46,754 nucleotides of DNA. Origin: Bacteroidales bacterium (GTDB taxonomy: Bacteria > Bacteroidota > Bacteroidia > Bacteroidales > UBA3824). The stretch lies in NCBI GenBank assembly GCA_017962175.1, contig JAGCVU010000194.1, forward strand, positions 1 through 46,754. Reading direction: 5' to 3'. Position numbers and translations under genes: made by a program. Positions 27,041-36,166 of this stretch are shown piece by piece; within the stretch, counting starts at the first letter, position 1; every line of letters begins with the position of its first letter. The notes under the pieces are model-generated. The model was given only the letters and a program-made list of their open reading frames with translations, ran no database searches and was not told the origin of the DNA.

Positions 27041-27565
27041 TTAAGATTTTTTTAAGGAAGAGAGAACTCTCTGATTAATCACTTTAGCCGGATTGCCTGC
27101 CACCACTGTGTAGGGTTCTACATTGCTTGTAACCACGCTTGAGGCACCCACAACAGCCCCCTCCCCTATTGTTACGCCGGGCAAAATTGTTGCTCCGCCG
27201 CCTATCCACACATTGTTGCCAACTGAGATGGTTTTGGCTGTATCGGGCAAAGAGAGCGAGTGATAATCGTGTCCCGCAGAAAAAAAAGTGACGTAAGGAC
27301 CAATCACCACATTGTTGCCGAGAATAATTTCAGCATCAGCCACATGATACGAACCAAAAAAACGGCAACATCTATTCACATACACGCCATTGCCAAAACT
27401 GATTTTGCCCATATTGCGAAGATAAGAGCCGTAATCCACAAAAAAATGCCGTCCTGTTTTTTTGAGTAATATCTTAAAAATCACATACCTAACAAACGGA
27501 GGCATCAGATCCATTATCTTCCAACCTATACCGCTGATATATGAATAATAAGCAAACCAATTCAT
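27041..27565 (-). CDS. Left-handed beta-helix acyltransferase
   Basis: A 174-residue hexapeptide-repeat O-acetyltransferase of the WbbJ/maltose-acetyltransferase type. Hexapeptide repeats run from about residue 60 to 150: YVNRCCRFFG, EIILGNNVVIGPYVTFFSAG (with the catalytic-type histidine in AGHDYHS), VGNNVWIGGGATILPGVTIG and EGAVVGASSVVTSNV, ending with the common VVAGNPAKVI. It probably acetylates a sugar in surface polysaccharide. It starts 15 nt after the YfhO gene and should share its transcript. Confidence 0.9.
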   Translation of the reverse strand: MNWFAYYSYISGIGWKIMDLMPPFVRYVIFKILLKKTGRHFFVDYGSYLRNMGKISFGNGVYVNRCCRFFGSYHVADAEIILGNNVVIGPYVTFFSAGHDYHSLSLPDTAKTISVGNNVWIGGGATILPGVTIGEGAVVGASSVVTSNVEPYTVVAGNPAKVINQRVLSSLKKS

Positions 27566-27580
27566 AACAAGAAGTTAAAA

Positions 27581-30238
27581 TTAAAGCGGAATACCTTTCT
27601 TTTTGCGATAAACAATAATGGCTGCCACCGATACCCAAAGCAGTATGGCAAACACCACTTTAAGCGAGTTGAAACGTTTTGAAGTCTGATTCTGATATCT
27701 CAACTCTACAGTATGATTGCCGGCAGGAATTTCCACACCCGACAAACCAAAATCACACATTTTCAACTCTTTATCTGTGCCATCGAGTTTAAAAGTCCAG
27801 TTTTGGTCGTAAGGAATGGTGAGAACGAGAAATTTATCTTTAGAAACATTCAAGTTTCCCTTTATATTATCCTGTTTAAAATCCGTGATGTCAAGCGATT
27901 CGCTATTGGCATAATTATACAAAGAATCGAACCGTGGAGTAGTAAATTGTTCCACCGGAGTAATCACATTTCTATCGTTGATATCTAGCCGTGAGAATCG
28001 GGTAGTGTCGATACCGCTGCCATCTTCACACACAAACGATGCTAAGAGAGCCTCGTTAGCCATAAAATTATTGATAGATGTATGGTAGATGTTTTGGGCA
28101 AGCATCATCCACGCAATTCCGGGCGCTGCATCGCGAATTGCCATATAAAGGCTGTCGGCATCAGAAAACTGTCGTCCAATCAGTTTGCGAAGATTTTCTA
28201 CTATATCATACTTGGCAGATGGCATCACACCCATATAATCAAGAGTGGCGGAGGCATTATCCACTGTGCCGTTGTCGATTTTGAAGTATATAAGTTTCTT
28301 AAAATCATCGGGTTTTACATAGCGGTCAACAGTAAATCCAAGCGGCAAGCATTTATCTATTTTAATAACGTGAATGCCGTTGACAGTGTCGTAGGGTTGA
28401 CAAATAGGCATACGCGCCATCATGGTGTCGGTTTTGGTAAGATAATATTTTACACCGGCAAACGAAAGGCTCAACGGGTCGCGACCTATGCCCGAAATCC
28501 AACGTGTCTCCGATTCAATATGTGGTGCTATGTGTCCGGTGTTGCTGAGGAATTTCACATAATTGGGCTGGTTAAACGATGAGTAATTCTTGGTGCCAAA
28601 ATATCCGAGAGCACTTGCCTCGTTGAGATTTGAGTGTATCTGTCGCGAAGACTTGTAATCTTTTTCCATACGGAAGAACTTCGCAGTTTCGGTTTGTTTC
28701 AACTTTGCCACAATCTTTTCTGTGCCGTCGTAAATGCCGTTTCTGTTAAGGTCAAACTCCATTTTCGACACTGCATCACGACCGTCGAAACTTGAATATG
28801 TGATAAACGAAACCTCTATTACAATGAGTATAACTTGCACAATTTTAAACATTTGCCTATTAGCACCATTTACGCTCCACATCAACACTCCGGCGTGAAT
28901 CACCAAAAATACAATCACAAAGTAGACCACGTTCATTTTTAACGACGGACTATTTACCATCAATTCGCTATTGGCAGCACCATAAAGCGCTATTACACAA
29001 ACCACAAGCGAACCCGCAAGCACCGGCACACTTATACGTTTGAGGTTTTCGATAAGCGAAAGCGACTGAGCCGCCACAAATATCAGAGCAAAAGTGATAA
29101 AGAAGTCGATACCATAGCGGTAATAGTCGCCGGCGTAGAGCACAATGGCACGACGCAACGGCGGGAAAATAATCACTGCCACCCAAAACGCTAAGAAACA
29201 ACCGTATGCAATTTGTTTTCTACGGTTGAGAAACTGAAAAATCTGCGGCAAGAGTAGCAATGTTAGCAATCCGCAGTAAAAAGCAGGTGCTTCCAAGAAG
29301 TTGTTCCATTCGCCCATAGCAAAATCGCATCCGGGAATATCGTTGGCAAACAACCTGAGTATGGTGGTAATACCCATTGTCTTTTCAAGTAAAAGGTTCG
29401 ACGGAGCCGAAGTGCCAAATCCTACGCCGCCTGCCATACGGGGAGTGTTGAAACTCATAATGAGGTTGTTGATTAAATCGGGCAGCACAATAGCCATTCC
29501 CAACAATCCGAGCACAAACACCCACAGACATGTACGGAGTATGGTTTTAAAGTTTGCTTTCATCACTACAAACCTCATTACCATATAGATAAACAAGAAA
29601 AATGAAGCCAAATACAAGAAAAACGGCGAACCGGCAAGTATCATCACTGCAAAGGGGAAGAAATAAGGTCGTTTCTTAACAAGAAGTTGCTCAAAAGCAA
29701 ACAGATAGAAAGCCAACTGGAAACCAAAACCTTCGATTCGCCAAATTGAAAGCACCACAATGCTGCCCGAAAAGGCCACCAAAAGTGCTCCCACAGTGGA
29801 TGAGTATTTGCTTACATTTAAAGTTCTGAGCCATAGGAAAGTAAACAAAGCCGTTCCCACAAACGATATCAGAAACTGGAAATAGAAATCCTCTACCGAA
29901 CGCGCACCTGCATCCATCGGTACAAAAATGTTAACAATGCGCCTTATCCATCCTTGAACCACAGAAATAGGTTCCACATTGATACTTCCGCTGCCAAAAG
30001 CATCGCCCATTCCGGCTGTAAACGAATATGACGCTACATATCCCTCCGTAGCCAAACGCTCACTCTGCATGGCACTTACCATTTGAGAGCAACACGAATC
30101 ATCTGCCAATCCGGTAAAATAAAAGAGGTATTCGCCGGAGAAAAATCCGTACATTGAGAGTACGCCTGCCAAAATCACTAAAAAAACAACCGCTATAATG
30201 GGGTGCTTTACTATAATATTTTTTATCTTTGCTATCAC
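27581..30238 (-). CDS. YfhO-family multi-pass membrane protein
   Basis: An 885-residue membrane protein of the bacterial YfhO family (PF09586), which has GT-C glycosyltransferase-like topology and is linked to glycosylation of teichoic acids and other surface polymers in Firmicutes. About 12 membrane helices lie in the first 480 residues; the loop after the first helix contains LADDSCCSQMVSAM and FTAGMGDAFGSGS, where an aspartate-containing catalytic loop is expected. A large periplasmic domain follows (about 490-850) with a final helix and a basic tail (YRKKKGIPL). The start is GTG at 30238; no in-frame ATG occurs upstream before a stop, and the first internal ATG (residue 29) would truncate helix 1. 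It forms an operon with the acyltransferase and is divergent from the wecE-like gene. Confidence 0.87.
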   Translation of the reverse strand: MIAKIKNIIVKHPIIAVVFLVILAGVLSMYGFFSGEYLFYFTGLADDSCCSQMVSAMQSERLATEGYVASYSFTAGMGDAFGSGSINVEPISVVQGWIRRIVNIFVPMDAGARSVEDFYFQFLISFVGTALFTFLWLRTLNVSKYSSTVGALLVAFSGSIVVLSIWRIEGFGFQLAFYLFAFEQLLVKKRPYFFPFAVMILAGSPFFLYLASFFLFIYMVMRFVVMKANFKTILRTCLWVFVLGLLGMAIVLPDLINNLIMSFNTPRMAGGVGFGTSAPSNLLLEKTMGITTILRLFANDIPGCDFAMGEWNNFLEAPAFYCGLLTLLLLPQIFQFLNRRKQIAYGCFLAFWVAVIIFPPLRRAIVLYAGDYYRYGIDFFITFALIFVAAQSLSLIENLKRISVPVLAGSLVVCVIALYGAANSELMVNSPSLKMNVVYFVIVFLVIHAGVLMWSVNGANRQMFKIVQVILIVIEVSFITYSSFDGRDAVSKMEFDLNRNGIYDGTEKIVAKLKQTETAKFFRMEKDYKSSRQIHSNLNEASALGYFGTKNYSSFNQPNYVKFLSNTGHIAPHIESETRWISGIGRDPLSLSFAGVKYYLTKTDTMMARMPICQPYDTVNGIHVIKIDKCLPLGFTVDRYVKPDDFKKLIYFKIDNGTVDNASATLDYMGVMPSAKYDIVENLRKLIGRQFSDADSLYMAIRDAAPGIAWMMLAQNIYHTSINNFMANEALLASFVCEDGSGIDTTRFSRLDINDRNVITPVEQFTTPRFDSLYNYANSESLDITDFKQDNIKGNLNVSKDKFLVLTIPYDQNWTFKLDGTDKELKMCDFGLSGVEIPAGNHTVELRYQNQTSKRFNSLKVVFAILLWVSVAAIIVYRKKKGIPL

Positions 30239-30305
30239 AATTGTGCTTGGTTTGAGTTATACTATTTGAGCACGTAAAATTATAAATTATTTTTAGAATA
30301 CAAAA

Positions 30306-31451
30306 ATGGAACAAATTCCTTACAACAAGCCGTTTCTTTGCGGCAACGAGATAAAATATATACGCGACGCTGTTAAGAGCGGCAAAATTTCAGGCAACGG
30401 TGCTTTCACGCAAAAGTGCCAACGATATTTTGAAGATAAATACGGCTTTGGCAAATGCTTGATGACATCAAGTTGCACCGACGCTCTCGAAATGGCAGCG
30501 ATTCTCTCCGGTGTAGGGGCTGGCGACGAAGTGATAATTCCCTCATACACATTTGTTTCCACGGCGTTGGCATTTGCCCGTCAAAATGCAACTATTGTTT
30601 TTGCCGACAGTCGCGCCGACAATCCTAATATCGACGAAACTCAGATTGAAAGTCTTATAACACCACGCACAAAGGTAATTGTGGCTGTGCATTACGCCGG
30701 ATTTTGTTGCGATATGGACAAAATTTGCGCTATTGCCCGCAAGCACAACCTTATTTTAATAGAAGACGCCGCGCAAGCCTTTGATTCATACTACAAAGAG
30801 CGTCCGGCTGGCAGTTTTGGCGCAATGGCAACATTCTCGTTTCACGAAACCAAAAACATAATTTCGGGTGAAGGCGGAATGTTGGCAATCAACGACCCGA
30901 AACTCTATTCACGTGCAGAAATTATTTGGGAAAAAGGAACCAATAGAGCCGATTTTTCACGCGGCAAAGTAAGTAAGTATCAATGGGTTGACATAGGCAG
31001 TTCGTTCCTTCCGTCGGAATTGATTTCAGCCTTTTTATATGCTCAAATCGAAAAATCGGGACAGATTCAGTTGAAACGTATAAAACTGTGGAATCTCTAC
31101 TATAAACTACTTAAACCATTGGAAGACAAGGGCTACATCTCGCTTCCGCAACATTCTGCCGACACTCCCGGCAACGGACACATATTTTATATTGTCTGCA
31201 AAAATCTCAAACAGCGCAAAAAAATTGCCGACTATCTTGGCGAAAAGTCGATTCTGGCAGTTTCGCATTACTTAGGATTGCACAAAAGTCCCTATTTTAA
31301 AGAGTATTACACAGGCAAGCCGCTCAAAAATTGCGACCGTTACGAAGATTGTCTTCTCCGTTTGCCTCTCTTCTACGAACTCAGGTTGGAGGACGTTAAG
31401 TATATATGCAAAACATTAGAGGATATTCTCGATTATCTTAATGTAAAGTAA
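30306..31451 (+). CDS. wecE: dTDP-4-amino-4,6-dideoxygalactose transaminase (WecE/RffA-like)
   Basis: PLP-dependent sugar aminotransferase of the DegT/DnrJ/EryC1 family, predicted to convert dTDP-4-keto-6-deoxyglucose to dTDP-4-amino-4,6-dideoxygalactose for surface glycans. The match to RffA is close over the full length: IPYNKPFLCGNEIKYIRDAV, GDEVIIPSYTFVSTALAFAR, VIVAVHYAGFCCDMDKI, LIEDAAQAFDSYY, and the PLP lysine in FSFHETKN (Lys183), then SGEGGMLAIND and EKGTNRADFSRG. Length 381 is normal. No other genes of the pathway (rmlA, rmlB) are in the window. Its stop is one base from the stop of the convergent anti-sigma gene. Confidence 0.93.
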   Translation: MEQIPYNKPFLCGNEIKYIRDAVKSGKISGNGAFTQKCQRYFEDKYGFGKCLMTSSCTDALEMAAILSGVGAGDEVIIPSYTFVSTALAFARQNATIVFADSRADNPNIDETQIESLITPRTKVIVAVHYAGFCCDMDKICAIARKHNLILIEDAAQAFDSYYKERPAGSFGAMATFSFHETKNIISGEGGMLAINDPKLYSRAEIIWEKGTNRADFSRGKVSKYQWVDIGSSFLPSELISAFLYAQIEKSGQIQLKRIKLWNLYYKLLKPLEDKGYISLPQHSADTPGNGHIFYIVCKNLKQRKKIADYLGEKSILAVSHYLGLHKSPYFKEYYTGKPLKNCDRYEDCLLRLPLFYELRLEDVKYICKTLEDILDYLNVK

Positions 31452-31452
31452 A

Positions 31453-32148
31453 TCAGAGTTTTGATAGCAATTCCTCTGCCTTTTTGTGTACCAACATCTC
31501 AGGTTCGGTGTTGTTTATCAACGTTTTAAGGGTGGATTTGGCGGCGGGTTTGTCGTTGTTTTTCAAATGAGCAATGGCAAGATACCAACCAATCTGCGGC
31601 ATATAGGTGGTGTATTGATTGAAATTAGGCTGCAACGATTGCTCAAAACAGTCGGAAAGATGGGTGATGGTGTTTTTTAAGTCTTTATCGTTCAGTACAT
31701 TGGTAAATAATGTATTAATTTCGGTAACGTCGTCGTTTCCGCCACGAAAAATCTCTGAAATAGGAAATGTGTTTTGATATTCATCGGCAAGTTGCTGAGT
31801 TTCAGAATTTCTATTATAAAGCACCAACAGAAGAACCAGACCAACAAAAATAGCGGCACGAGCGCACCAAACAATAATATTTCGGACTTTGGTTTGTTTT
31901 TCAGTCTTGCTACGATCTGCATCTTTTATCGATGTGGCGAGGGTAACATCACGGTTGTTGCCTTCAACTTCTAAACCTGAAATCAGATGGGCAACAGACA
32001 CGGCATGGGCTTTAAGTTCAGGATTTGTTTTAAGTTTTTCTATGAAAACCGACTCCTCCTCAGGAGAAAGTGCACCACGAAGAAATTTCATAAGTTTTTC
32101 GTGGTCGTTGGGATTGATATTTGATTCATTGTCAAGTTGTTCGTTCAT
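31453..32148 (-). CDS. Membrane anti-sigma factor (paralogue 1)
   Basis: A 231-residue single-pass protein. The cytoplasmic N-terminal part (about 1-85) has the motif MKFLRGALSPEEESVFIEKL; a membrane helix (about 90-112, WCARAAIFVGLVLLLVLY) follows; the C-terminal periplasmic part (about 115-231) is helical with a TPR-like end (YLAIAHLKNNDKPAAKSTLK). It starts two bases after the ECF sigma gene. Position, topology and similarity to the truncated protein at 46390-46754 support an anti-sigma role; the N-terminus lacks an obvious zinc-binding HxxxCxxC motif. It is the last gene of the operon that begins with the MORN protein. Confidence 0.8.
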   Translation of the reverse strand: MNEQLDNESNINPNDHEKLMKFLRGALSPEEESVFIEKLKTNPELKAHAVSVAHLISGLEVEGNNRDVTLATSIKDADRSKTEKQTKVRNIIVWCARAAIFVGLVLLLVLYNRNSETQQLADEYQNTFPISEIFRGGNDDVTEINTLFTNVLNDKDLKNTITHLSDCFEQSLQPNFNQYTTYMPQIGWYLAIAHLKNNDKPAAKSTLKTLINNTEPEMLVHKKAEELLSKL

Positions 32149-32150
32149 AA

Positions 32151-32708
32151 TTAATTGTTTAAAAGAGTTTGTAATACTGAATTAAACCTTTTGCGAAAAC
32201 GTTCGCAGCAACGCAGTTTTGTAACCTTTATATTAGATTCGGTTTTGTCGTACATAGCGGCAAGAGCCTTAACCGAAAGATTATCGCGAAAATAACCCCA
32301 GAGCACTTTGTCGCATGGGTCGGGAAGGTCTTTTACTATTTGCGAAACGGCTGTGATTTTTTGGTCTTCTAATTCGGGATTGTCGTCGAGGGCAAGTATT
32401 GTGTCGATTTTTTCTGACAAAAATGGCGGCAAAATACATCCATCGTACATCGGAACGGTTTTGCTATTTCGCCGAAGATGTTCCAACGATTTGTTTTTGC
32501 AAATTCCTACAAAATATGTATAAAGCGATGATTTAATGCCGTTGAGTGCACCCGTACGTATTTTTTCATAGAAAATCACCAACGAATCTTGAAATATATC
32601 TTCACAATCGCTTTCACTAATGCCAAAGGTTTTTATAAGCAATTTTACCGTGCGATCTTTGCATTCTAAAAAAGATTTGATTACTAATTCGTTGTTGGTT
32701 GTTTCCAT
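32151..32708 (-). CDS. ECF-type RNA polymerase sigma factor (paralogue 1)
   Basis: A 185-residue sigma-70 family protein with only regions 2 and 4. Region 2 includes SESDCEDIFQDSLVIFYEKI and SSLYTYFVGICKNKSLEHLR; region 4 includes LWGYFRDNLSVKALAAMYDK and the recognition-helix area TESNIKVTKLRCCERFRKRF. It shares many positions with the sigma at 45824-46393 (CEDIFQDSL, NIKSSLYT/GIKSSLYT, FVGIC, WGYFRD, KTESxIKVTK). It lies one base after the caspase gene and two bases before its anti-sigma, which indicates tight coupling. The only promoter seen for the whole operon is the ECF-type element at 37873-37901, so it may activate its own synthesis. Confidence 0.9.
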   Translation of the reverse strand: METTNNELVIKSFLECKDRTVKLLIKTFGISESDCEDIFQDSLVIFYEKIRTGALNGIKSSLYTYFVGICKNKSLEHLRRNSKTVPMYDGCILPPFLSEKIDTILALDDNPELEDQKITAVSQIVKDLPDPCDKVLWGYFRDNLSVKALAAMYDKTESNIKVTKLRCCERFRKRFNSVLQTLLNN

Positions 32709-32709
32709 A

Positions 32710-33582
32710 TCAAAAACTTTTTTCGTAAACCATATTTTGATTTTGCAAACGCGGGTCGGCTTGCATAAGTGATTTTATTTCAAGTACCCAATCAATATTC
32801 TTGGTAATTGGTTTATTGTTAAGCACTTTGCACATATAGTATGATAGCGAACCATAATATTTACCGTCAACATTAATTTCATAATTGTTTTGATAAGCGC
32901 GACAAGCCTCCAAAATCAAAATGTCGCCATAATCGTGACGACTCTCAATCTTGAAACAACCATTGTTATTAATCTTTGGGGCAAAAGTGCGACCGTTTTC
33001 GCTAAAACCGATGCTTACACCTCTAATTATCTGATTGTCATCGTCGTCCTCATCGCGCGAAGCATTTCCCGAATGACAGGCATCTATCACCACACAAAGA
33101 AAACCGTCGGGACCGATTTTTTGGCGTATTCGGTTGAAATATTGATTAAGTTCATCGTCGAGAATGTGGTTTTCGCCTTGGTATACGCCTGATTGATAGG
33201 ATATTCGTGCATCAGTAGCCACAAGAGCCTCGTCCCAATGGTCGTCTTCGTCGAAAGGTTCTTTATCCTCTACCGGTTGCCCATGACACGAAAAATGAAT
33301 AAAGACATAATCGTTTGGTTTTGAATTGGTTGCAATATATTCTAAATTATCTCGAATCATTTGGGCTTTTCCAACTCCCTCACCAATTGAGAAACATTTA
33401 TATCCCTGAATTATAAGCATTTTTCTAACAATCTCCTCATCATTATTACCGTGAATATCAGCAAACCCCGACTCATCAGGATAATCCGAAATACCACAAA
33501 TCAACGCCTTCTTCCCCTGCGCCTGTATATTTATCACAGCGAAGATAAGTAAAAGGGTTGATATGTAGCGGTTTATGGGCAT
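32710..33582 (-). CDS. Exported caspase-family (C14) peptidase
   Basis: A 290-residue clan CD cysteine peptidase with an N-terminal signal peptide (MPINRYISTLLLIFAVINIQ, then AQG), so it acts outside the cytoplasm. The p20-like core starts KKALICGISDYPD; the catalytic dyad is His100 in VFIHFSCHG and Cys169 in VVIDACHSG. An acidic loop DEDDDDN follows, then ILILEACRAYQNNYE and GSLSYYMCKVL. The ATG at 33582 is chosen because the upstream in-frame sequence to 33651 overlaps the CHAT gene and would precede the signal peptide. Cleavage specificity cannot be told; metacaspase-like members cut after Arg or Lys. It sits between the CHAT gene and the ECF sigma gene in one operon. Confidence 0.9.
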   Translation of the reverse strand: MPINRYISTLLLIFAVINIQAQGKKALICGISDYPDESGFADIHGNNDEEIVRKMLIIQGYKCFSIGEGVGKAQMIRDNLEYIATNSKPNDYVFIHFSCHGQPVEDKEPFDEDDHWDEALVATDARISYQSGVYQGENHILDDELNQYFNRIRQKIGPDGFLCVVIDACHSGNASRDEDDDDNQIIRGVSIGFSENGRTFAPKINNNGCFKIESRHDYGDILILEACRAYQNNYEINVDGKYYGSLSYYMCKVLNNKPITKNIDWVLEIKSLMQADPRLQNQNMVYEKSF

Positions 33583-33623
33583 AATCTTTGCGTTTTTATT
33601 CAAAGGCAAAGGTAAGAAATATT

Positions 33624-36119
33624 TTAATCCAACAACACCCACGCAGCCCAATAATATGGGTCGGGGAAATCTTTTTTTACTTCGTTGCGGGCAAAGTTCA
33701 ACGCCTTGTGACGGTCGCCGGTTTGCATCAATGACTTATAAAAATGCTGCATAAAGAGCGATGTGGCAGCATCATTCACTTTCCATAGCGACATAAGAAT
33801 CGCCCCCGCACCTGCCTGTTTGAATGCACGTTGAAGTCCAAAAACTCCGTCAACAGGGAAGATGCGTCCTCGGGCGGTTTCGCACGCAGAGAGAACTGCA
33901 AGGCGGGTGTTTGAGAGGTCTAACTGTGATATTTCGTAGGCGGTGAGAATGCCGTCCTCAGCGTTGGGAAGGTCGAAATTGCCTTTCCAAATGTTGTTTG
34001 CGCCCGACAATGCAAGTCCCGAAAGTACCATAGCGGATTCTTTTTGCGAATACGAGTTGACGTTTTGGGCAAAAGGCTTGTCGGCGGCCTTCTCATCGGT
34101 TTCAAAACAGAATCCGTGCGTGGCAAGATGCAGAATCTCAGGCGATTTGCCGGAGAGGTTTTTGAAAGACTCCTCGGTGGCGGAGGTGCGGTCGAAGATA
34201 GTGGCTTCGATGTGGTTTGTGCTTAAAATTTCTTTAATCTTTTGAATTTCAATCTTAGTTGACGGAAGATTTGAAAAATCAGATTCCCGATTTGAGGATT
34301 GTTTACCTGCGTTCTGACGGTCTGTAACGGCGGTTTCGTAGTCGATATCGCCAAAGAGCGCTGCTGATTTGGCTACGGTGATATTGCGCGATTTTATCTG
34401 CGAAATTTGGGTTACCGACGACACACGAACCATATTGAATTTGTTGCAAAGATATTTTCCGTCGGAGTCGGCGAGAAAGTTGAAACTGACGTTGGCGAGT
34501 ATGCCGTAAGGCGAAAAATATACGGTGCGGGCGGTTCTAAGAAAACTTTCCAACGGTTTGAAAATCAAATCGTAAAGTTGCCGAGATTTTTCGGGCGAAT
34601 AGAGATGCGAATAAAACATCATTGCGTCGGTTGATGGCGTGAGGATTTTTGCTACGGCATCTACTTCGCCAAGTTTTATGAGTTTTGGCATAGAAAAATT
34701 TTTGCCAAAAACGTATGCTCCAAAATAGTCGTGATGGTTGGGATATTGCTCATAATCAGGAATCAAGCAAAACTCAATCACAAATTCGTTTTCAGAGAGC
34801 GGACGTTGTATCTCACTATAAGTTTTCACTTGGTTCCAAAGTTTAACAGACAGCCGCTGAGTTTGGGTTAACACGCTGTCGAACAGGAGTTCATATTCCA
34901 AATAATCACGTTTTTTGGTTTCTAAATCAGAGTGCGAAAACACAAAATTATGCTTCAACTTTTTGCATTTTTCATAAGTGTTTATCAAATCTTTTTGGTC
35001 GGATTTGTATATAAAATCGTTGAGTATTATATTGCTATTCAACGACAACGATTTGAAAAACACAGTTGAGGCAAATGCGTCGGTAATGATGGGCGCCATT
35101 TGCGACTTTAACGCCGCATAATTGTAAAACTCAACATCTTTTACCGACGCAACCCAAGCGTTGTAATGGTTTTCTTCGGTAGATTTGATTAATATCCTCG
35201 ACTTGTTTTCCACCATCTCTCGGCTAAACAGAGTGTAATACTTTTTTATCTTTTCTACATTATTGGCAAAGAGCGCACAGTTGAGCACATTATAAAAATA
35301 TTCCTCGTTGTAATAATCGTTGAACATTTTTATCTTATCGTACAGAGCCAACGCCTCAGTCCATTGGTGATTCTGCATTTTGATTGTCGCCAAAGAGTTT
35401 ATAGCCTTATTAAACAGTGTATTAGGCTGAGGTTCTTGGGATTTGAGATTATCAACAATATGCTGCCAATAATCCACAGCCTTGTCGGTTTCGCCCAACA
35501 GATAGTGTGCTTCGGCAATGCTGTTGATTAGAGCAAATGTCAAATAATCAGTACCTTTCATAAGGTCAGTTTCGTAATAATCTTTATATTTAGTTATAAC
35601 ATTATTGATAAGCGGACGGAGTTTTGCAGTGTTCTTGGTGGTGCAGCAATGCTTGATTTTTGCCATTTCGAGCCCAAGACGCAGATTACAGTTGCAGGGT
35701 GCAATGTCAAAGAGTTTTTCGGAATTTTGTATGCATTTGCCCGCCTTATCGTACTGACAGGTCATTGTGTAGATGTCTGCCAAATTCAACGCCGCAAAAC
35801 GCAGTGGCGACGAGTGGCTGCTGTCGGTTTTTGCCGCAAGAGTCTGATACGCCTTCTCCATTATCCTCAGCGACATTTCAGGATTTTTGTAGTAATGCGT
35901 ATAGATATTGCACAGTATATCAATGGCTTCGTAATATTCGTCGGCCTTAAAATCACCGCCATTCTCAGCCACGTCTTTTATATGCAGCAGCGTCGGCAAA
36001 ATGGTTTCGTACATACGCAGCCTGAACCCTTCTTTGCAGTAATGCATTGAGTAATAGGTTTGTGCGTTGCTACTCAGGCAGACACTTATAAATACTATTA
36101 TAGCAACTAAATTCTTCAT
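33624..36119 (-). CDS. Exported CHAT-domain peptidase with TPR repeats
   Basis: An 831-residue protein: signal peptide (MKNLVAIIVFISVCLSSNAQ), a TPR-like helical region (about 30-400), and a C-terminal CHAT domain (about 500-831). The catalytic dyad is visible as His668 in ILHLATHGF and Cys746 in AVLSACETARG; the usual end AGAGAILMSLWKVNDAATS, FMQHFYKSL and PYYWAAWVLLD is complete. CHAT proteins are caspase/separase-like proteases, usually cytosolic; export is less usual. The caspase gene follows after 41 nt. The MORN gene ends 47 nt upstream with no terminator between, so they probably share one transcript. Confidence 0.9.
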   Translation of the reverse strand: MKNLVAIIVFISVCLSSNAQTYYSMHYCKEGFRLRMYETILPTLLHIKDVAENGGDFKADEYYEAIDILCNIYTHYYKNPEMSLRIMEKAYQTLAAKTDSSHSSPLRFAALNLADIYTMTCQYDKAGKCIQNSEKLFDIAPCNCNLRLGLEMAKIKHCCTTKNTAKLRPLINNVITKYKDYYETDLMKGTDYLTFALINSIAEAHYLLGETDKAVDYWQHIVDNLKSQEPQPNTLFNKAINSLATIKMQNHQWTEALALYDKIKMFNDYYNEEYFYNVLNCALFANNVEKIKKYYTLFSREMVENKSRILIKSTEENHYNAWVASVKDVEFYNYAALKSQMAPIITDAFASTVFFKSLSLNSNIILNDFIYKSDQKDLINTYEKCKKLKHNFVFSHSDLETKKRDYLEYELLFDSVLTQTQRLSVKLWNQVKTYSEIQRPLSENEFVIEFCLIPDYEQYPNHHDYFGAYVFGKNFSMPKLIKLGEVDAVAKILTPSTDAMMFYSHLYSPEKSRQLYDLIFKPLESFLRTARTVYFSPYGILANVSFNFLADSDGKYLCNKFNMVRVSSVTQISQIKSRNITVAKSAALFGDIDYETAVTDRQNAGKQSSNRESDFSNLPSTKIEIQKIKEILSTNHIEATIFDRTSATEESFKNLSGKSPEILHLATHGFCFETDEKAADKPFAQNVNSYSQKESAMVLSGLALSGANNIWKGNFDLPNAEDGILTAYEISQLDLSNTRLAVLSACETARGRIFPVDGVFGLQRAFKQAGAGAILMSLWKVNDAATSLFMQHFYKSLMQTGDRHKALNFARNEVKKDFPDPYYWAAWVLLD

Positions 36120-36166
36120 AACCGATGTTTTTGTAAATGTAACGATTTTTTTGCGAAAATATATAT

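Noticed and set aside
32220..32229. TGTAACCTTT on the plus strand
   Set aside because: It is inside the sigma coding sequence (codons for KVTK) and has no CACTAA at the right spacing.
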